Positions 28,213-37,800 of a stretch of 64,000 nucleotides of DNA are shown piece after piece. Position 1 is the first letter of the stretch. Each line of letters begins with the position of its first letter. The stretch lies in the NCBI GenBank assembly GCA_965116115.1, contig OZ220486.1, positions 62,001 through 126,000 on the forward strand, in the 5' to 3' direction. This DNA is from JAPOXR01 sp965116115 (lineage in GTDB: Bacteria; Pseudomonadota; Alphaproteobacteria; Rhodobacterales; Rhodobacteraceae). The position numbers and the translations under genes were made by a program. Below the pieces are notes generated by a model, which saw only the letters and a program-made list of their open reading frames with translations, searched no databases and had not been told where the DNA came from.

Positions 28213-31076
28213 GGGCCATATTCCTTTGTATGAAATGATGAGGCGGGAAAGACGGCTTCGCCGCTTTTGCGCAACTGATGGGCACGCTCGAAAGCGACGC
28301 GGTATATGCTGACAGCACTGCGGCGCGACTTGCTGTCCGGGGGCCGGCGTTTGAACACTTCAGGCCAAACCTCGTCGGCGAAAATCTCGGCCGCACGGGT
28401 CAGAGCTTCCTTATGGGTGGGTTCACCTTTGCGGAGTTTCGTGAACTGCTTGTCAGTTTCGCGTTCGGCCGCATTCTCAATTTCGGCGACGACGGCGCAG
28501 ATAACCGTTTCGCGGTCAGTGGTTCCGGCCACACTTACTGAATCAAGCGCCTCAAGGGCGAGGCGCATGCCGCGAGTGCGGTCGGCTTGGCTGCTTTCCC
28601 TGTGTGGCGCCGATTGAAATCCGGTCATCGCCCGGGCAAAGCGCACGATCGGAGAAGCTTTGGTATCAGTCATGATCACTCCTTGTGCCTGATGGAGAAG
28701 GTTAAGTCTGAGTGCGCTGCGGGTGCCGTTGTCTCCCCTCCGGTCGATCTGGTCTACTGCCGCACAGAGCGCTGCAAGGCGAGTGTCAGGATCCATCATG
28801 GCGGTCGCCGCAGACACGCCCAACCCGTTGACACCGCACACGTCGCTCCAAGTGCGCAGCTGGTTTCTGACTTTCTCGAGATCCTCAATGCGGAAGCCCC
28901 TGCTGCCGAGACCACGCTCAATTTCGTGAGGCAATGAGTCGAAATACACCCGGTCGCGCACCTCGTGCGGCGCTCCTTGGAACACGTGGATGGGCCGGCC
29001 GGTCCGCAGGCTCGCTTCGACGATGCGCAGCACCATGCCCAGTGCCTCGGCCAGACCAGTTTCATAGGCTTCGTAGCGGCCGATGAGAATACGCCGTTCG
29101 AAACTGTCGAAGGCGTGAAAACGGACTCGGGCTTTTTTTATGTCGCGCGTGCGCAGATCGTAGGTTGAAACTTCGGTGATGTCAGTATCCTGGCCAAGCG
29201 TGAGGGAGGCGAACAGGCCGCTCACGCTCGGGCTGGACAGCAGGAAAGACACATGCTTGCCGTCGCGCTGGCGATTGTCGCGGAACCGAAGCGCGTGTTC
29301 GGTGCGCGCAAGCGGCGACAGGTAAGTTCCTGACCGTGGCGAGCGATGGGATTCAGGCCGTCCCTCGCGCCCCGAGAACGCCGAAACTTTAAGTGCGTAA
29401 ATGCCTTCGGTCTTGCTGCTGTACCTAGCACCCTCCTCAACCGGCGCGTTGGTGAAGTGGCAGCGCCTGGGCGCGTTTTCGGCCTCGGCGACGAAATGCC
29501 CGTCGATTGCCTGTGTGAGCATATCGCGTACCGGCTTAACGAACCGTGCCGAGACGTCCTCGGGGAGGCGTTCGTTAATACCGGCATACCCATCCGCGCC
29601 GTCAAGCCAGCGCATTAGCAGACCGGCATTGCCGAAAATTGACTCACCAAGCTCTGGCTCGCACTCGCAGGCACCTCCCGCAACAAGCGCGAGAAGCGAC
29701 CGGCGCGTGACCGCGTCATCCAGATATCTGAAGACTTCCGGGACATTAACCTCGTGCGCCTTGAGGAGGTCCAAGAGGGCGGCTTCACGTTTGCCAGGAT
29801 CAGGCGTGGCCTTGGCGAGCGCGGTATCCTTCGGTTTTTTGCAGCCCAAGCCGAAAGCGAGCATCCGGGCTTTCCTGAACACGGCCTCGTTACGGCTGCC
29901 CGCTTGGGAGGGCAGCAGTTCGGTCTTAGCACCGGTTAACTTCTCCGCAGGCGGCCATTTGATAGCAACCCCCAAGTCACCGACGGTCTCGTCAATAACA
30001 ACGCGAAGCTCTGCGTCTTCCGCCGCGAACTCGCTGGCCACTGCTAGAAGCTTTTTCTTAACGTTCTCTTCCGAAACCGCATCGTGCAATCCCTCGACCG
30101 TCGGGCGCGCGTCGTGCACATCTATTGCCCAGCGAGAATTGACCGACACGCGGGGAACCGTGCGGAACCGCCGAGCCAACTCGCCGAGCGCATGTTCACA
30201 AATTTCCTCGAAGCGCTCCTTGGGAACGACCGCAATAAGCCGGCCGTCTTGGCAGGACTCAATGAGCGGAGCAACGCCGGCCAGTTCATCGCACCCGTTG
30301 GCGAATCCGATGTGCAATGCATCCAGCACGAATGGAATGTGCGGTTGGTAGATGTCCACAGTCCGCCAACGGTTACGCAGGGACAATGGAGTTCTGAACC
30401 CCTCGAAGGCATTAAGTTCATCAAGCGCGGCGCGTGGGCCGGCAACCAAAAACTTCCCCTCGACACGATCTGCACAGCGAACATAACCTGCATCGGTTCG
30501 GTCGGAAAGCGACAGCATTACTCCCCCGGGAACAAGACGGCCGGCGCGCGAAACTTCTGCCTGATCTATCATGGCGAGCATCCATTCCGGGGAGGCGCTG
30601 GCGTCCCAGCCGGCAAGAAACGTATCTACAGAATAACGATGAATGAGTTGGCCGATCGTTTCCGCATTGAGCAGTTCGCGGCCCCGACTGACCATCTTGT
30701 CGGCATCATGCAGGAATCCGACCGATGCGACGCGGGCGAGACGAACTCCGAGCGCGGCTTCATCGGCTCCGTCGCCTGCTGCGCGCAGATCCTGCTCAGC
30801 AAAGACCATTGCACCGCGCGCCACGGATGTGACATGTTCGAGCAGCGAAACGTTCCGCACGGTTTCATGGCGGATGCCGCGGCTGTCGATACCGCCCTTT
30901 CCGGAAATACGTGCCATCCACGGCAGCCGATGGTCGAAACGCTTTCCTGTTTCGATCTGCTTGATGATTTCATCACTGAGAGGCACTGTGTCACGCGCAA
31001 GCTCATCTTGGGAGAACACACCGGTCTTGACGACGGTTTTCAGGAAGTTCTTATAGACTTCTTTCGACAACATCAT
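28209..31076 (-). CDS. cas10d: Type I-D large subunit Cas10d (Csc3) with HD nuclease
   Basis: 955 residues. In I-D systems this protein combines the large effector subunit with the nuclease that cuts DNA. The N-terminal 200 residues are an HD-type domain: IRHETVRNVSLLEHVTSVA and the metal motif VGFLHDADK. The central region should be the Cas10-like palm, with a possible zinc site near CHFTNAPV; I do not see the GGDD motif of active cyclases, as expected for Cas10d. The C-terminal 200 residues look helical. The gene lies 33 bases after cas6 and overlaps csc2 by 4. Confidence 0.92.
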   Translation of the reverse strand: MMLSKEVYKNFLKTVVKTGVFSQDELARDTVPLSDEIIKQIETGKRFDHRLPWMARISGKGGIDSRGIRHETVRNVSLLEHVTSVARGAMVFAEQDLRAAGDGADEAALGVRLARVASVGFLHDADKMVSRGRELLNAETIGQLIHRYSVDTFLAGWDASASPEWMLAMIDQAEVSRAGRLVPGGVMLSLSDRTDAGYVRCADRVEGKFLVAGPRAALDELNAFEGFRTPLSLRNRWRTVDIYQPHIPFVLDALHIGFANGCDELAGVAPLIESCQDGRLIAVVPKERFEEICEHALGELARRFRTVPRVSVNSRWAIDVHDARPTVEGLHDAVSEENVKKKLLAVASEFAAEDAELRVVIDETVGDLGVAIKWPPAEKLTGAKTELLPSQAGSRNEAVFRKARMLAFGLGCKKPKDTALAKATPDPGKREAALLDLLKAHEVNVPEVFRYLDDAVTRRSLLALVAGGACECEPELGESIFGNAGLLMRWLDGADGYAGINERLPEDVSARFVKPVRDMLTQAIDGHFVAEAENAPRRCHFTNAPVEEGARYSSKTEGIYALKVSAFSGREGRPESHRSPRSGTYLSPLARTEHALRFRDNRQRDGKHVSFLLSSPSVSGLFASLTLGQDTDITEVSTYDLRTRDIKKARVRFHAFDSFERRILIGRYEAYETGLAEALGMVLRIVEASLRTGRPIHVFQGAPHEVRDRVYFDSLPHEIERGLGSRGFRIEDLEKVRNQLRTWSDVCGVNGLGVSAATAMMDPDTRLAALCAAVDQIDRRGDNGTRSALRLNLLHQAQGVIMTDTKASPIVRFARAMTGFQSAPHRESSQADRTRGMRLALEALDSVSVAGTTDRETVICAVVAEIENAAERETDKQFTKLRKGEPTHKEALTRAAEIFADEVWPEVFKRRPPDSKSRRSAVSIYRVAFERAHQLRKSGEAVFPASSFHTKEYGP

Positions 31077-31109
31077 CTTTGCTCCGGGATCATCTTTGCT
31101 CCGGGTGGA

Positions 31110-31817
31110 TCACTTGGTCGGTACCGGGCAGCCGAAACCTTGGCGGGTCTTCGCTCCGAGACCGGCATGGAATGCCCAGGCAAGATCGTCCGGGTTTCCG
31201 CGAAGTGTGACCGGCATGTTAAATGCAGGAATCAGAATCCGGCTATCACCGGATTTGCGAAGCGCGACCGGAACCGATGATCCCTCGGTGGCAAGCGTCA
31301 ATGGGTCGATCGCGATCTCAAGCTCAAGGCGGCGGCCAGCGCGGCGGTCAAGACCTGCCTTAAGGGCGACGGGAAAGTCAGTGTCGGTCACAGAACGGGC
31401 ATATTCGGTCGCGCTGCGTGTCGACTTCGGACGAGTGAGAGCGAACCGGCCAGGAAAAAACACACACAACTCGCACGTTCCCTGAGCCGGAATATGTGTA
31501 TCCGGGCGCATCTGCGCACCCTCCATGCTGATCATATCGCCGTTGATCGATGCCTTGCTGATATGGGCGGGATCAAGCTTTCCGAAGGCAGCCGCAATCC
31601 TGTCGGATGCCGATGAGACCAGAAGTCTCGCAAGCGTGCGCAAACCGCCCCTGCGGGTCCAGCCGTAGCAGGCGAATGTCCAAGGATGCGCCATGGGTCC
31701 GACCACTTGGTCTCCTGAAATTCCAGCGTGGACGAATCCCTCCACCAGAGCCGCGTGGACGGTGTCCAAGAAGCGAAATGTCGCTTTCCTCCGCGGTGTG
31801 ATAAGCAGTCTCCGCAT
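31110..31817 (-). CDS. cas6: CRISPR pre-crRNA endoribonuclease Cas6
   Basis: 235 residues from ATG 31817; the in-frame ATG at 31901 lies in the AT-rich promoter region and adds a non-conserved tail. Cas6 cuts the repeat RNA to release crRNAs. The C-terminal glycine-rich loop typical of Cas6 is clear: AGLGAKTRQGFGCPVP. The internal THIPAQGTCELCVFFPGRFA strand fits the RAMP fold, cited here by GTCELCVFFPG. It is the first gene of the cas operon. Confidence 0.9.
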   Translation of the reverse strand: MRRLLITPRRKATFRFLDTVHAALVEGFVHAGISGDQVVGPMAHPWTFACYGWTRRGGLRTLARLLVSSASDRIAAAFGKLDPAHISKASINGDMISMEGAQMRPDTHIPAQGTCELCVFFPGRFALTRPKSTRSATEYARSVTDTDFPVALKAGLDRRAGRRLELEIAIDPLTLATEGSSVPVALRKSGDSRILIPAFNMPVTLRGNPDDLAWAFHAGLGAKTRQGFGCPVPTK

Positions 31818-31926
31818 GTTGTTCCGTCTCTCCAAAAAATGGGCGCACCGCGAATCATAAACGATTAAACGATTTTTTAAAGTCTTTATTTTTGACAGCA
31901 ATATATCTTTAATATATTAACCTAAT
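31818..31926. promoter_or_regulatory. Divergent cas/regulator promoter region with palindrome
   Basis: This is an AT-rich stretch, unlike the GC-rich surroundings. Facing right: TTGACA (31892-31897), 17 bases, TATTAA (31915-31920). That places the transcript start at about 31927, the regulator ATG itself, so the regulator mRNA may be leaderless. A perfect 12-bp palindrome TTAATATATTAA (31909-31920) covers the -10 box. A direct repeat AAACGATT x2 lies near 31858-31873. These are candidate sites for the WYL regulator. Confidence 0.55.
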
Positions 31927-32784
31927 ATGCTTGACCTTGAGAAAGTCTATGAAGCTCTCGCCTACTGGCGGGGCAATCTGAATGCGTCCGAATTCGCACT
32001 TGCCGTGGGACGCACGCGGCAGCATGTACAGCGCGAAGTCATCTCGCCGTTTGTTCAGGACCGGTCGGATTTGCGACAGGAACGCGGCCGCAAACATGGG
32101 CGCACACTCCTTGCCCGGCCAAAATCCGCGCCGAATGACCTCTGGGCTTTCTTTAACCTTCTTGCTGTTGAGTGTGTGTGGCGCCGTAGGAAACGATCGG
32201 ATTTTTTGAGTATCGCCGGCTTTGAGATCGTTGACCTTACGCCGCCTGCCTCAGCAAACATCTCGGTATGGATGTGCCGCGCGGCTGGGCAAAAGTGTGC
32301 GCTATTGGGCAATTACCTGTTCAAGAATCATGGTGTTCGCGCGGTACGCTTTTCTCCTCACACAATGGTCCGAACACCGCGGAGGATACATTTCCGCGGC
32401 CATCTTTTGGTGCACACATCTGATAAAATCGAGAACTGGGGCTACGTAGATCTCGTGCCGGGACGGTTTTTGGATGATGATAATTTGCGGCTCGACAAGT
32501 CCAGTTATAAAGATGCGCGGGACGATCAAGATTGGCACGAAAAAGTCAGGATCGCCTTCGAGATAAATCCGGCGCTCCCCCAGCACGTCTATTCGGCCCT
32601 GCAGCAAGAGCATGGACTTATGTCCGGCCAAGAAGGGCGATGCCGTTTTGAATTTACGGTGAGCAAGGCACTCGTTTATTCCTACGAACACCACATATTT
32701 GATCGCACGATCGGCCCTGAACGCATGAAGGCTTGGGTACGGTGCTGTGATACGGCGGCCGGGTTTCCCGATTTGACAGGGTAA
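31927..32784 (+). CDS. Winged-helix, WYL-like transcriptional regulator of the CRISPR locus
   Basis: 285 residues. The N-terminus (LEKVYEALAYWRGNLNASEFALAVGRTRQHVQ region, residues 4-36) looks like a helix-turn-helix. The centre has VRTPRRIHFRGHL followed by NWGYVDLVPGRF, which resembles the WYL-domain pattern of CapW/BrxR-type regulators (Pro/Arg-Thr, then RxHxR, then a closing RF/RI). The key Trp-Tyr-Leu triplet is not conserved exactly. Such proteins repress defence loci, and a WYL protein is a known repressor of the Synechocystis type I-D locus. Its divergent position next to cas6 supports a role as switch for this cas operon. The last 60 residues are unassigned. Confidence 0.7.
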   Translation: MLDLEKVYEALAYWRGNLNASEFALAVGRTRQHVQREVISPFVQDRSDLRQERGRKHGRTLLARPKSAPNDLWAFFNLLAVECVWRRRKRSDFLSIAGFEIVDLTPPASANISVWMCRAAGQKCALLGNYLFKNHGVRAVRFSPHTMVRTPRRIHFRGHLLVHTSDKIENWGYVDLVPGRFLDDDNLRLDKSSYKDARDDQDWHEKVRIAFEINPALPQHVYSALQQEHGLMSGQEGRCRFEFTVSKALVYSYEHHIFDRTIGPERMKAWVRCCDTAAGFPDLTG

Positions 32785-33073
32785 AACTGACCGACAACAT
32801 CCAGACGCACCATGGCGTTTTTCATTGAATTTATGTTAAGATACAAAGAAATGCCGCCGCAACAATGAACTGATAAGCCGATTACCATAAAGCGGCCTCG
32901 GTCAGATTTTCTCCAAAAATGCAGGTTTCCGCTCTCGGCCAATGAAGGCGGCTTGTTTGCCGCGAAATTCTGCTTGTGACAGCGCAGGAGCCGTATGGCT
33001 TCCATTCGGTCGGCGTATCAGGTCAGGAATTTTGAAGTTATTATTGCGCACGGTGTGTTTCTGAACCCTGAGC

Positions 33074-34117
33074 TTAGGAATCAGGTACGACGATGGTGTG
33101 TTCCTGTTTCCAACTCAGCCAGATCCGGCCGCCTTCAGGCAAGTCCGGGATGTCGCGGTCCCGGGCGATGACTTTGAACATGTTGCCGTTGTTTTCCAGT
33201 AAGCACGTGGCCATGGCGCCTGCGAAAATGCGGCGAATCAGAACAGCGGGCAGTTTAGACATATCTCCGCCAACGGGTTCCGATACCGAAATGCTCATAT
33301 GTTCGGGACGCACCGCCAGCGCCGCGTTTCCGGCCGCACCCTGCGGCAGTTTGATGTCCGCCCCCGCGGACTTCAGCGCCGAGCCGCCGTTGCCGGTCAG
33401 AATATTGGCCTCTCCGAGAAACTCGGCGGTGAAGATATCGATCGGGTTGTTGTAGACCTCGCGCGGCGGGCCGGCTTGGATCATGGCGCCGTCTCTCAGG
33501 ATGCCGATCTTGTCGGACAGAGTCAGGGCCTCTTCCTGGTCATGGGTCACGAAGATCGTGGTGACGCCGATCTCGCGCTGGATGCGTTTCAACTCGATCT
33601 GCATATCCGTGCGGAGTGATTTGTCCAGCGCCGACAGGGGTTCGTCAAGCAGCAGGACCTTGGGATTCGTCACGATCGCACGGGCCAGCGCCACGCGTTG
33701 CTGTTGGCCGCCTGAAAGCTGATGAGGCCTGCGGTCCCCGAGTTGACCGAGCTGAACCAGTTCCAGCGCCTCACCCGTGCGGCGGCGCTCCTCGGAGGCG
33801 CCTACCTTGCGCACGCGCAGACCGAAGCCCACATTGTCAGCCACGCTCATGTTCGGGAACAAGGCATAATTCTGAAACACCATCCCGATGTCGCGCTTTT
33901 CGACGGGGATATGTTCGACCGACCGATCGCCGATGTTAATAGTTCCGGCATCGGTGAAAACGAATCCCGCTATGGCGCGCAGCACAGTGGTCTTGCCGCT
34001 GCCGGAAGGGCCGAGCAGCGCAAAAAACCCGCCGTCCGGGAAATCCATGGTGATATCTTTCAGCGCCTTGACCGGCCCGAATGACTTGGTGACGTTCCGG
34101 AGGGAGACTTCAGCCAT
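33074..34117 (-). CDS. ABC transporter ATP-binding protein, polyamine (PotA) type
   Basis: 347 residues. It drives uptake through the two permeases encoded upstream. Walker A is GPSGSGKTT, the Q-loop is GMVFQNYALFPNMSV, the signature is LSGGQQQRVALARA, Walker B is VLLLDEPLSALD, and the switch His is in FVTHDQEEALTLSD. The C-terminal TOBE domain includes LAVRPEHMSISV. Residue pattern and length match PotA/FbpC-like proteins. Last gene of a six-gene operon. Confidence 0.9.
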   Translation of the reverse strand: MAEVSLRNVTKSFGPVKALKDITMDFPDGGFFALLGPSGSGKTTVLRAIAGFVFTDAGTINIGDRSVEHIPVEKRDIGMVFQNYALFPNMSVADNVGFGLRVRKVGASEERRRTGEALELVQLGQLGDRRPHQLSGGQQQRVALARAIVTNPKVLLLDEPLSALDKSLRTDMQIELKRIQREIGVTTIFVTHDQEEALTLSDKIGILRDGAMIQAGPPREVYNNPIDIFTAEFLGEANILTGNGGSALKSAGADIKLPQGAAGNAALAVRPEHMSISVSEPVGGDMSKLPAVLIRRIFAGAMATCLLENNGNMFKVIARDRDIPDLPEGGRIWLSWKQEHTIVVPDS

Positions 34118-34902
34118 CAGCGCTCTCCTCCGAAGTTTGAAAACCGCGCAGCGAACAGCATCACGGACATTGAAATGACGACGATTATTGTCGAGACGGC
34201 GTTTATTTCCGGGGTGAAACCCTTGCGGATCGACGTGTAAATCAGCACCGGTAAAGTGCTGTCCCCGGGTTCGGACAGGAAATAGGACACGACAAACTGG
34301 TCAAAGCTCACCGCGAAAGCGAAAAGCGCCCCGGCGACGATGCCGGATGAAATCCACGGAAGCGTCACCCGCCGGGTCACGGTCCAGCCATCCGCTCCCA
34401 TCGATCTGGCGGCTTCTTCCAGTGCGGGGTCGAAAGTGGCCAGACGGGCGCTGACCACCACGATCACATACGGCAGCGCGAGAGCCACATGGCCGATGAC
34501 GACGGACGGAGTCCCGCGCCCCAGCCCGACGCCGTAGAAAAAGATCAGCATGGCGGTGCCGGTGATCAGCCACGGAATCGCGATCGGCGGGAACAGCATC
34601 ACCTGCAGGAACCGCTTGCCCCGGAATTCGAACCGGAACAGGGCCAAAGATGCGGCGGTGCCGAGGGCCGTGGCGATAACGGACGTCGCAAGGGCGATCA
34701 GCACGGACCGCGTAGCGGCGTCTTTGATCCCGGCATTCACGGACAGTTTCTCGTACCATTTCAACGAAAACTCGAAGGGAAGCTGGTAGTATTGCGAGGA
34801 GTTGAACGACATGAACGCCATGACAATGATCGGCGTGTAAAGAAAGAACAGGATCAGCGCGAGCCATATCTTGCCGAGCCTTGCAGGAAACGTTCCGCTC
34901 AT
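34117..34902 (-). CDS. ABC transporter permease, PotC type
   Basis: 261 residues from ATG 34902, which overlaps the upstream permease stop by 4 bases; the longer open frame upstream is a shadow of that permease. About six membrane helices are visible, starting with IWLALILFFLYTPIIVMAF. The EAA loop that contacts the ATPase reads EEAARSMGADGWTVTRRVTLP. It shares one base with the start of the ATPase gene. Confidence 0.9.
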   Translation of the reverse strand: MSGTFPARLGKIWLALILFFLYTPIIVMAFMSFNSSQYYQLPFEFSLKWYEKLSVNAGIKDAATRSVLIALATSVIATALGTAASLALFRFEFRGKRFLQVMLFPPIAIPWLITGTAMLIFFYGVGLGRGTPSVVIGHVALALPYVIVVVSARLATFDPALEEAARSMGADGWTVTRRVTLPWISSGIVAGALFAFAVSFDQFVVSYFLSEPGDSTLPVLIYTSIRKGFTPEINAVSTIIVVISMSVMLFAARFSNFGGER

Positions 34903-35762
34903 ATCCGTGCCTTTTTCAGGACCGGGCCGGCCAGGGCCAGGATCAGCAGCACCACCGCCAGCAGAATAAAGGACAAAGCGGCGCCCAGAGGCCAGTTGAA
35001 GACGGCCACGAACTGATCTTCGATCACAGTGCCGAAATAGGTGCCGAACCGGCCCCCGAGAATGCGCGGTTCCATGAAGGAGCCGACGACCGGCACGAAA
35101 ATCAAAACCGCGCCTGCCAAAAGGCCCGGCAGCGACAAAGGCAGTATGATACGCCACAGGATGGTCAGTTTGCCCGCCCCCATCGAACGGGCCGCGTCAA
35201 TCAGGCTGCCGTCAATGGCCTGCAGGGCCAGATAGGATGTGAGAATGATGTAAGGCAGGTACGAATGAACCAGCCCGATCACGACCGCCGGGGTGGAGAA
35301 CATCAGGTTCACATCGACCTCGAAGGGCAGGACCGCGTTCAACCCCAGCTCAAGAACGCCGTTTCCACGCAGCACGATGGCCCATGAGAATATCCGCACC
35401 AGAGAATTCGACCAAAAAGGCAGGATCACCAGCAGGAACAACGCCTCGCGTGAGCGGCCTTTGATCACCTTGGCCAGCACGAATGCGCAGGGAAACCCGA
35501 CAAGCGCCGCCGCGGCTGTGACTGCCAGCCCGAGTTTTACGGACTTCCAAAGCAGCGTCGCATAGGTCGGGGTCTGAAAAAACGCTTGATAGTTTTCAAA
35601 CGTATAGCGCCATTGAACGGTCGCGAAGGGCACATCCGACAGAAAACTGAAATAGAGCATGGCTGACAGCGGCAGAAAGACCGCCGCTGTCAGCCAGAGG
35701 TAAGCCGGAGAAAGCAGGCCGGCGATCGTCAGTCTGTCCCGCCTCGCAAGAACCGATGACAT
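34899..35762 (-). CDS. ABC transporter permease, PotB type
   Basis: 287 residues with six hydrophobic segments, the first near residues 15-35 (SPAYLWLTAAVFLPLSAML). The EAA loop is IDAARSMGAGKLTILWRIILP. It partners the PotC-type permease to form the membrane channel for the binding-protein-delivered substrate. It lies 28 bases after the binding-protein gene. Confidence 0.9.
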   Translation of the reverse strand: MSSVLARRDRLTIAGLLSPAYLWLTAAVFLPLSAMLYFSFLSDVPFATVQWRYTFENYQAFFQTPTYATLLWKSVKLGLAVTAAAALVGFPCAFVLAKVIKGRSREALFLLVILPFWSNSLVRIFSWAIVLRGNGVLELGLNAVLPFEVDVNLMFSTPAVVIGLVHSYLPYIILTSYLALQAIDGSLIDAARSMGAGKLTILWRIILPLSLPGLLAGAVLIFVPVVGSFMEPRILGGRFGTYFGTVIEDQFVAVFNWPLGAALSFILLAVVLLILALAGPVLKKARI

Positions 35763-35790
35763 GGCCGCTTCTCATCCGGCCCGGGTCAGT

Positions 35791-36831
35791 TTACTGAGCC
35801 GCCTTCAGGCCCTGCCACAGTTCGAGGTATTTCCCGCGGTCCTCCTCCGACACCGGGCGTTGGAACTGGACACGGGCGACAACCGCCGGGTCTCCAAGAA
35901 CCCGCTTGTTGAAGGCGTCGTCGGGCAGTGCTGCGGCAGCTTTGGCATTTGCGGATGCAGGAGCTCCTTCGGCAGCCCATTTCACGTAGAATTCCGGATC
36001 GATCATCCAGTCGATGAAGGCGTGTGCCGCGTCCTGTTTGGTTGAGGATGCCGGAACGGACAGGCCGTCAAGCCAGCCGATCGCACCTTCTTCGGGCACG
36101 ACGAACTGCACGGGCAGGCCTGTCGCCGCCGACCGGCTGGCCGACCCGGACCAGAAAGTCGCGACATCCAGATCACCGGCAGCCATGAACTGGTTCCAGT
36201 CGTTTTCCGACCCCCAGTAGGTTTTGATTTGCGGCATCAGCGCGGCCAGCTTGGCCTCGACCGCGTCCAGATCCGCGATGTTGTTGATATCCTGCCCTGT
36301 GGCAATCGCCGCGAATTGAACCGCCTCGAGCGCATCGTCACGGATTGACACTCTGCCTTTGTGCGCGGGATCCCAGAACACTTCGACAGAGGTCGGCATT
36401 TCGCTGAATTCATTGGTGTTCACGGCGAAAGACGTCAGACCCCAGGTCCAAGGCACGCCATGCAGAGCCCCGCCGACGTTGAGGTCCTGATTTTTTGCCA
36501 GATCTTCCGGCACGTCAGCGAAATTGCCGATCTTGGATGCCTCGATCGGACTGATCAGCCCTTCGGCTTGGGCCTGAGGCGTGAAGGCGGCATTGATCAG
36601 AACCACATCATAGGCGCCCGGATCAGTGCGCAGCTTTGTCAGCATCTCCTGTTCCGAGTTGAAGTATTCATGGACAACCGTATGACCGGTCGCGTCCGCG
36701 AAGGCTTCGACGGCCCAGTCCAGATCGGTGCCGTACCCCTGCCAGTTCAGCACGCGGATTTCATCGGCCGTGACCGCCGGTGCCGCCGCCGTTACGGCAA
36801 GGGCGGTTCCCAGCAAGATTTGTTTGTTCAT
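35791..36831 (-). CDS. Periplasmic binding protein, spermidine/putrescine (PotD/F) type
   Basis: 346 residues. The signal peptide is residues 1-22 (ILLGTALAVTAAAPAVTA before DEIRVLNWQGYG). The mature start RVLNWQGY and DVVLINAAFTPQA are typical of the PotD/F fold. The neighbouring kinase and glycohydrolase suggest the ligand may not be a simple polyamine, but a nucleoside-like or ribosylated compound; that is inference. The Trp/Asp residues that grip polyamines in PotF cannot be confirmed by eye. Confidence 0.87.
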   Translation of the reverse strand: MNKQILLGTALAVTAAAPAVTADEIRVLNWQGYGTDLDWAVEAFADATGHTVVHEYFNSEQEMLTKLRTDPGAYDVVLINAAFTPQAQAEGLISPIEASKIGNFADVPEDLAKNQDLNVGGALHGVPWTWGLTSFAVNTNEFSEMPTSVEVFWDPAHKGRVSIRDDALEAVQFAAIATGQDINNIADLDAVEAKLAALMPQIKTYWGSENDWNQFMAAGDLDVATFWSGSASRSAATGLPVQFVVPEEGAIGWLDGLSVPASSTKQDAAHAFIDWMIDPEFYVKWAAEGAPASANAKAAAALPDDAFNKRVLGDPAVVARVQFQRPVSEEDRGKYLELWQGLKAAQ

Positions 36832-36849
36832 TCTTCTTCTCCTGATTGG

Positions 36850-37800
36850 TTAAGTGTTACGTTTGATTTTCGTCCGGCCCGCCTCTTTCCCGTGCAAAGC
36901 GTCAGTCACGGCCGCCCGGGCCGGGGCGGTCGCCGGGCCTTTCCGCGTGGTCGAAAGCGCCGCCGCGATATTCGCGTATGCGGCGGCCTGAACCGGAGTG
37001 TCACCCTGCGACAGCCGCGCTATGAAACTGCCGATATGCGTGTCCCCGGCGCCGTTCGTATCCACGGCCTGCACGCGGTAGGGCGGCAAACGCTCCAGAT
37101 ATCCGGGCATGGCTAAGATGCAGCCGTCTTCGCCGAGGCGCACGATCGCCCCGCGATCGGCGGGCCGCGCCAGCGCCGCGGCGGCTTCGGCGGGATCTGA
37201 ACATCCTGTCAGCGCGGCAGCCTCGCGCGCGTTCGCGCTGATCCAACACGCCCGATTCAAAACCGCGCGCAGAACGTTCATAGGAAGCGATGCAGCAAGC
37301 GGTGACGGATCAAAGACCAGATTCCGGATCTCGGCATCACTTCTCAGCCATCGGTGGAACGCATCGCGTGAGCCAGCGTAGTGGAGGGCATAGCCTGATA
37401 AAAGAGTCCAGCCGAACTCGGCGAATCCGATCTGATCCAAATCTTCAACCGTGACATGTCCTTCTGCGCCGGCGCCGGCAATGAATGTCCGCTCTCCGTG
37501 TTTATTGATCAACACGGTGCAGCAGCCTTGATCGCAAGCCAGGTTCCGCGGGCGCAGGATCAGAACTCTTTCGCTGTTAAGACCTTCGCGGATTATTTCA
37601 GCGAAAGGGCCCGACCCGATAGAACCGCCGTAAAACACCGTCATTCCGGCGCGTTTCGCCGCAACCATCGCATTGAATCCGCCGCCGGGCGCGATGGTGA
37701 AATCGCTTACGACCGCTTCTTCACCCGGCGCGGGAACGTCTTCAACCTCGTAAAGAAGATCAGCGACGACACCGGACATCTGCAAAAGGCGGTCATTCAT
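36850..37800 (-). CDS. PfkB-family carbohydrate/nucleoside kinase
   Basis: 316 residues. PfkB signature 1 is in IAPGGGFNAMVAAKRAG, and signature 2 holds the catalytic Asp in VQAVDTNGAGDTHIGSFIARL. The family includes ribokinase, pseudouridine kinase and E. coli YegV. Its start overlaps the ADP-ribosylglycohydrolase stop by 4 bases. The pairing mirrors yegU-yegV of E. coli, so it probably phosphorylates the sugar or nucleoside released by its partner. Confidence 0.9.
   Translation of the reverse strand: MNDRLLQMSGVVADLLYEVEDVPAPGEEAVVSDFTIAPGGGFNAMVAAKRAGMTVFYGGSIGSGPFAEIIREGLNSERVLILRPRNLACDQGCCTVLINKHGERTFIAGAGAEGHVTVEDLDQIGFAEFGWTLLSGYALHYAGSRDAFHRWLRSDAEIRNLVFDPSPLAASLPMNVLRAVLNRACWISANAREAAALTGCSDPAEAAAALARPADRGAIVRLGEDGCILAMPGYLERLPPYRVQAVDTNGAGDTHIGSFIARLSQGDTPVQAAAYANIAAALSTTRKGPATAPARAAVTDALHGKEAGRTKIKRNT

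Noticed and set aside
29401..30351. 316-residue plus-strand frame across cas10d
   Set aside because: Antisense to the Cas10d core; serine/arginine-rich composition typical of shadow frames.
33001..33073. Possible terminator after the polyamine-type importer operon
   Set aside because: No GC-rich stem followed by a T-run could be found by eye.
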